DNA of 64,000 bases from Acidimicrobiales bacterium (GTDB lineage Bacteria; Actinomycetota; Acidimicrobiia; Acidimicrobiales; SZUA-35). Of this stretch, positions 60,509 to 64,000 are shown piece by piece. The stretch covers positions 1 to 64,000 of the forward strand of contig JABDIY010000167.1 in the NCBI GenBank assembly GCA_013003535.1, written 5' to 3'. How positions within the stretch are numbered: position 1 is the first letter of the stretch; each line of letters starts with the position of its first letter. The notes below the pieces were generated by a model, which did no database searches, was not told the DNA's origin, and saw only the letters and a list, made by a program, of their open reading frames with translations. The position numbers and the translations under genes are program-made.

Positions 60509-61286
60509 CGATGACGCCGCTCACCAGAGTGGTCTGGCATCGAGAACACGGCAAACCGGCCCGTCCGTAAGCCAAAAGCGACCGTTGGTTGGACCCCTCG
60601 GCACCGTCGGCGTTGCGGTAGTCCTTGAGCGTGGTGCCGCCGTTGGCGAGTCCCTTCTCCAACGCCACCCGGATCTCGATGAGAAGGTCGCCGGCCCGCT
60701 GCCGGCCCAGACGCCGGACTGACGGGTTGATTCTGGCGGCCCACAAGGCTTCGTCGGCGTAGATGTTTCCAACCCCGGCGATAGGACGCTGGGAGAGAAG
60801 CTGGGTCTTGATCGCCCGGGAGCTGGCTTGAATGGACCGGTGGAATGACGATGCGGTGAGGTCAGGATCCCACGGCTCGGGGCCGGCAGCAGCCAGCGTT
60901 GGAATGCTGCTGTAGTCGCCGGCCGGAACCACCCGGATTCTGCCGAATCGCCGAACATCGTTGAACAACAAGATCTCCGACGGATGGTCTTCGGTCTCCT
61001 CCAGATGCCACCAGGCTCGAAGATAGGGCGAATCCAGATCGGCGGACGGAGCAGCGAACGAAATCACTCCGGTCATGCCCAAATGAACGATCATCTCGCG
61101 TGCGTCATGCAAAGAGAACACCAAAAACTTCCCGCGACGACCAAGCGAAGTGATCTTTGCGTCGGTTGCGGTGACCGCGGGAGTGAACTTCTGGGACCAG
61201 TGAGAGCCCGCTTCCAGCACGGCTCTGTTCAGAACCCGGGGCTCCAGTGTCCGACGAACCGTCTCGACTTCGGGCAGTTCGGGCAT
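60465..61286 (-). CDS. mutM: Formamidopyrimidine-DNA glycosylase
   Basis: The 273-residue protein has the catalytic N-terminus MPELPEVETVRRTL (Pro2, Glu3), the Lys in GRRGKFLVF, the H2TH region QRPIAGVGNIYADEALW, and the zinc finger CSRCQTTLVSG ... TVWCPRCQRR. It removes oxidised purines such as 8-oxoguanine. A TACGGT box 7 nt upstream of ATG 61286 exactly opposes the divergent marR promoter. Confidence 0.96.
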   Translation of the reverse strand: MPELPEVETVRRTLEPRVLNRAVLEAGSHWSQKFTPAVTATDAKITSLGRRGKFLVFSLHDAREMIVHLGMTGVISFAAPSADLDSPYLRAWWHLEETEDHPSEILLFNDVRRFGRIRVVPAGDYSSIPTLAAAGPEPWDPDLTASSFHRSIQASSRAIKTQLLSQRPIAGVGNIYADEALWAARINPSVRRLGRQRAGDLLIEIRVALEKGLANGGTTLKDYRNADGAEGSNQRSLLAYGRAGLPCSRCQTTLVSGVIDARTTVWCPRCQRR

Positions 61287-61293
61287 GGAGAAA

Positions 61294-61299
61294 ACCGTA
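61294..61299 (-). promoter_or_regulatory. Putative -10 box (TACGGT) for mutM
   Basis: On the minus strand TACGGT is followed by 7 nt and ATG 61286. It lies 18 bp from the opposing -10 box of marR, so each box occupies the -35 position of the other promoter. Confidence 0.55.
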
Positions 61300-61317
61300 C
61301 CCAGCGAACCGAGAGAC

Positions 61318-61323
61318 TAGTTT
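61318..61323 (+). promoter_or_regulatory. Putative -10 box (TAGTTT) for marR-type gene
   Basis: TAGTTT ends 6 nt before the GTG at 61330. The overlap with the mutM promoter suggests the two genes compete for RNA polymerase. Confidence 0.55.
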
Positions 61324-61329
61324 CGAAGG

Positions 61330-61794
61330 GTGACTCGTTGGCTGACCGAAACCGAACAGGTGGCCTGGCGTTACTTCATCGATGGGGTGCATCGCCTGCT
61401 GGAACACCTGGATCAAAGCATGCAGGACAATCACGGTATTCCGTTGACGGACTTCGAGATTCTCGTTCACTTGTCCGAGGCTCCGGGGGGGCGGCTGAGA
61501 ATGGCCGAAATCGCCGACCACGTTTTGATCTCTCGCAGTCGGCTGACCTATCGGGTGGACCGTCTCGTGGAGGCCGGTCTGGTGGTTCGCACCAAAGACG
61601 AGGTGGACAAACGGGGCCTTTTCGCAAAAATCACCAAGAAGGGCACTTCGCTCTTGGAGCAAGCTGCCGCCACCCACGTCGAGGATGTTCAAAGCCACCT
61701 GATGGATCACATCGGCGATGACGAACTGCAAACCTTCTCAGACATGTGGCGCTCCGTGGCAGACCACAGCGCCACGCTCAGGCTCCCCTTCTAG
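61330..61794 (+). CDS. MarR-family transcriptional regulator
   Basis: The 154-residue protein has the MarR winged helix: PLTDFEILVHLSEAPGGRLRM, then ISRSRLTYRVDRLVEAGLV and the wing KDEVDKRGLFAKITKKG. The usual DxRxxxVxLT wing is changed to DKRGLFAKIT. The ligand is unknown. It is divergent from mutM and 9 bp before a pantothenate-operon gene. Confidence 0.9.
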   Translation: MTRWLTETEQVAWRYFIDGVHRLLEHLDQSMQDNHGIPLTDFEILVHLSEAPGGRLRMAEIADHVLISRSRLTYRVDRLVEAGLVVRTKDEVDKRGLFAKITKKGTSLLEQAAATHVEDVQSHLMDHIGDDELQTFSDMWRSVADHSATLRLPF

Positions 61795-61803
61795 CGGGCG
61801 GCT

Positions 61804-62547
61804 ATGCCTTCACTCGCCATCATCGGCCCGGGTCGGGTCGGGCTCGCCGTCTTCGACGCCGTTCAGGCTGTGGCAAGTTGGTCGGTGACCGCACCCCTCA
61901 GCCGAAACGATGATCCCGCCCACAATTCCAGCATCGCCGGTGCTGATTTGGTATTGATCACAGTGCCCGACCGGATGATCGCCCCGGTGAGTTCTTCGGT
62001 TCCGGCGGGTCCGGTGGTAGCCCACGCCTCGGGGGCGCTGGGGCTGGACGTGCTCGCCCCGCACGTACGCCGGGGGGCACTCCACCCGTTGATGACCATC
62101 CCGAATCGAACGATCGGGAGTCAGCGCCTACGAAACCGGTGCTCCTTCGCAGTTGAGGGCCATCCGCTGGTTACCGAGCTCGCGGACTCTCTTGGCGGTC
62201 GGACGTTTCGGGTCGACTCCCACCTCCGCCCGCTTTACCATGCCGCCGCGGTGGTGGCGTCCAATCACGTTGTCACCCTTCTCGCGCAGGTTGAACGATT
62301 GTCTGCTTTGATGGGTCTGGACCCCGCCCTGTTCGCTCCCCTTACTGCGGCGGCGATCGAAGATGTCAACGACGTCGGCCCAACCCTGGGGTTGACCGGT
62401 CCGGCGGTGCGGGCGGATTGGGCAACGATCTCCGGGCACCTCGCCGCCCTACCCCCGGACGAACGCGATCTATACCGGACGCTGGCGCTCGCGGCCGCTC
62501 GTCTGGGCGGGCACGAGCCTCCCAGCGACCTACGATCAACACCATGA
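61804..62547 (+). CDS. DUF2520 Rossmann-fold protein next to panC
   Basis: The 247-residue protein starts with an NADP-type Rossmann motif LAIIGPGRVGLAVFDA and has VVAHASGALGLDVL and LHPLMTIP typical of DUF2520, with a C-terminal helical domain (HAAAVVASNHVVTLLAQVE). It overlaps panC by ATGA. The fold is like ketopantoate or 6-phosphogluconate dehydrogenases, so a ketopantoate-reductase-like role is conceivable, but no direct evidence exists. Confidence 0.82.
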   Translation: MPSLAIIGPGRVGLAVFDAVQAVASWSVTAPLSRNDDPAHNSSIAGADLVLITVPDRMIAPVSSSVPAGPVVAHASGALGLDVLAPHVRRGALHPLMTIPNRTIGSQRLRNRCSFAVEGHPLVTELADSLGGRTFRVDSHLRPLYHAAAVVASNHVVTLLAQVERLSALMGLDPALFAPLTAAAIEDVNDVGPTLGLTGPAVRADWATISGHLAALPPDERDLYRTLALAAARLGGHEPPSDLRSTP

Positions 62548-63410
62548 GCCCCACGGTGATCTCCACCATCGCCGAACTCCGGACAGAGTTGGACGACCAC
62601 CGCCGGGACGGGCGTTCCATTGGATTCGTGCCAACGATGGGCGCCCTCCATGCGGGGCATGCTTCGCTGATGACACGAGCCCGGGCCGCCGACGAAATCG
62701 TTCTCGCCAGCATCTTCGTGAACCCTCTCCAATTCGCCGCTACCGAAGACCTGGCGGACTATCCGCGAGACCTCAACAGCGACTCAGAACTGGCCGGGGA
62801 GTGTGGTGTCGATCTTCTGTTCGTCCCCACCGTGGCCGAGATGTACCCCGCCGGGACGCTGTTGACCGAAGTCCGACTCCCCCGCCTCGCCACCAAACTG
62901 GAAGGACTCACTCGGCCCACCCATTTCACCGGGGTGGCCACGGTGGTTGCGAAGCTCCTCAACATCGTCGGGCCCTGTCGGGCCTATTTCGGTGAGAAGG
63001 ACTTTCAGCAGTTGGCGATCATTCGCAGGATGGTGGACGACTTGTCTGTTCCGGTGGAAGTAGTTGGCTGCACGATCGTTCGTGAGGACGACGGTCTCGC
63101 CATGAGCAGCCGCAATGTCTATCTCACCCCACCGGAGCGGGAAGCCGCTTCGGTGCTGCGATTGGCGCTGGATGCCGGCGAGGCAATCGTCAAGGGTGGC
63201 GCTTCGAACCCCGAGGCCGTGATCGCCGCGATGTCGGCGGTGATCAACGGTGAGCCGCTGGCTCAGCTGGATTACGCAACGGTGATCGATCCGTTGACAT
63301 TTGAGATTCCTGCAAATCTGAATCACGATGTTCGTCTACTCGTTGCCGCGCGGGTGGGCCGACCCCGGCTCATCGACAACTGCGGCATCAGCTTCGAGAA
63401 GGTTCTGTAA
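62544..63410 (+). CDS. panC: Pantothenate synthetase
   Basis: The 288-residue protein has the PanC motifs: VPTMGALHAGHASL (HxGH), FVNPLQFAATEDLADYPR, GEKDFQQLAIIRRMVDDL and VREDDGLAMSSRNVYL (KMSKS-like). It joins pantoate and beta-alanine. ATG 62544 overlaps the TGA of the DUF2520 gene, which decides the start over 62418, and its own stop overlaps panB (TAATG). Confidence 0.96.
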   Translation: MSPTVISTIAELRTELDDHRRDGRSIGFVPTMGALHAGHASLMTRARAADEIVLASIFVNPLQFAATEDLADYPRDLNSDSELAGECGVDLLFVPTVAEMYPAGTLLTEVRLPRLATKLEGLTRPTHFTGVATVVAKLLNIVGPCRAYFGEKDFQQLAIIRRMVDDLSVPVEVVGCTIVREDDGLAMSSRNVYLTPPEREAASVLRLALDAGEAIVKGGASNPEAVIAAMSAVINGEPLAQLDYATVIDPLTFEIPANLNHDVRLLVAARVGRPRLIDNCGISFEKVL

Positions 63411-64000
63411 TGGCCAGCAACGCCGAGTCCGAAACCCCCCGCCGACGGATCACCGTCCCCGCCATCCGGGATTCCAAGGTCCGGAACGGAGATGACCCAC
63501 TGGTGATGGTGACCGCCTACGACGCACCGATGGCCCGGATCGCCGAAGAGGCCGAGGTAGACCTGATCCTGGTGGGCGACTCCCTCGGGATGGTGGTGCT
63601 CGGACACTCCAACACGTTGGAAGTGACCGTGGATGACATGGTGCACCACATCAAAGCCGTGGCCCGAACCAGGCCGAAGGCGTTGGTTGTCGCCGACATG
63701 CCGTGGATGAGCTTCCATGTGAGCCCCCAAGACACCCTCATCAATGCAGCTCGTTTGATTCGGGCCGGAGGAAAGTGCTTGAAGATCGAGGGCGGCACGA
63801 AACGCATTCCCATGATGGAGGCGGTCATCGCCGCCGAGATGCCGGTGATCGCCCACCTGGGACTGACCCCTCAGAGCTTCAACGCGATGGGCGGCTTCAA
63901 AATCCAGGCGCGCGAAGCTGAGGCTGCCAACGAGTTGGTTCGGGAAGCGAAAGCGGTGGAGGCGGCCGGCTGCTTTGCGGTGCTGCTCGAGGGTGTTCCC
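63410..64000 (+). CDS. panB: 3-methyl-2-oxobutanoate hydroxymethyltransferase, partial (cut by window edge)
   Basis: The frame runs 197 codons to the window end. It shows MVTAYDAPMARIAEEAEVD, the metal-site LVGDSLGMVVLGHSNTL, VADMPWMSF, KIEGGTKRI and the catalytic-Glu end ALLEGVP-like (here VLLEGVP). PanB makes ketopantoate from 2-oxoisovalerate and methylene-THF. The first 25 residues are hydrophilic. It shares A with the panC stop codon, so the genes are coupled. Confidence 0.95.
   Translation, partial: MASNAESETPRRRITVPAIRDSKVRNGDDPLVMVTAYDAPMARIAEEAEVDLILVGDSLGMVVLGHSNTLEVTVDDMVHHIKAVARTRPKALVVADMPWMSFHVSPQDTLINAARLIRAGGKCLKIEGGTKRIPMMEAVIAAEMPVIAHLGLTPQSFNAMGGFKIQAREAEAANELVREAKAVEAAGCFAVLLEGVP

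Noticed and set aside
1-64000. tRNA or rRNA genes
   Set aside because: No T-arm-like GGTTCRA segment in an intergenic gap fits a cloverleaf, and no rRNA-conserved stretch was noticed. A tRNAscan run would be decisive.

Overview
The window is a high-GC, gene-dense chromosomal segment of a free-living actinobacterium. An F420-type FrhB/FdhB-like flavo-iron-sulfur protein, the SCO1664 / DUF3090 / MSMEG_4193 gene trio, an Rv2466c-like redox protein, a SulP porter and a MurL/MurD2 pair point to Actinobacteria, most likely class Acidimicrobiia; that class assignment is inference. I found no rRNA, tRNA, CRISPR array or transposase. Many genes have a TAnnnT-like hexamer ending 6-7 nt before the start codon and no Shine-Dalgarno sequence, so leaderless transcription looks common. 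Other genes are joined by ATGA, GTGA or TAATG stop-start overlaps.

Layout. 1-820: palindromic repeats around a VOC-family gene. 822-9723: Tat-exported PhoD phosphatase, a divergent ProA-like dehydrogenase, then a minus-strand operon (SsnA-like amidohydrolase, DUF445 membrane protein, betaine-type binding lipoprotein, GluQ), a META-type lipoprotein and a THUMP RNA methyltransferase. 9840-18210: a double-module TetR-like regulator, PadR regulator, secreted propeller/FN3 protein, a glycosyltransferase, an orphan ProX and a SulP porter. 18286-20957: MurL and MurD2, an alternative route for putting D-glutamate into peptidoglycan. 20965-25707: a catabolic-looking cluster with a DddP-like M24 protein, a TauD/TfdA dioxygenase and three more enzymes.

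25741-35166 is an exopolysaccharide locus: GT2, PssE/PssD-like pair, kinase-fold protein, Wzx-like flippase, Wzy-like polymerase, Wzz fused to a degenerate BY-kinase domain, and an LCP ligase. 35168-42304 holds Tag glycosylase, an EssC-like protein without its ATPase domains, an FrhB-like protein, UDGb, Nudix, and the SCO1664 trio. 42352-48921 is one tightly overlapped minus-strand Tad/Flp pilus operon, with two small BldC/excisionase-like HTH genes divergent from it.

49604-64000 contains OsmC, a LysM membrane protein divergent from a UvrD-like helicase whose start carries a LexA (SOS) box, an AlkA-like glycosylase, acyl-CoA synthetase, FAD oxidoreductase, a tandem ABM-domain membrane protein, a CoA-transferase, MutM, MarR, and a pantothenate operon (DUF2520 protein, PanC, PanB) running off the right edge. 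DNA repair genes are numerous (Tag, UDGb, AlkA-like, MutM, UvrD-like), and the envelope theme (EPS, LCP, Tad pili, MurL/MurD2, LysM) recurs through the window.
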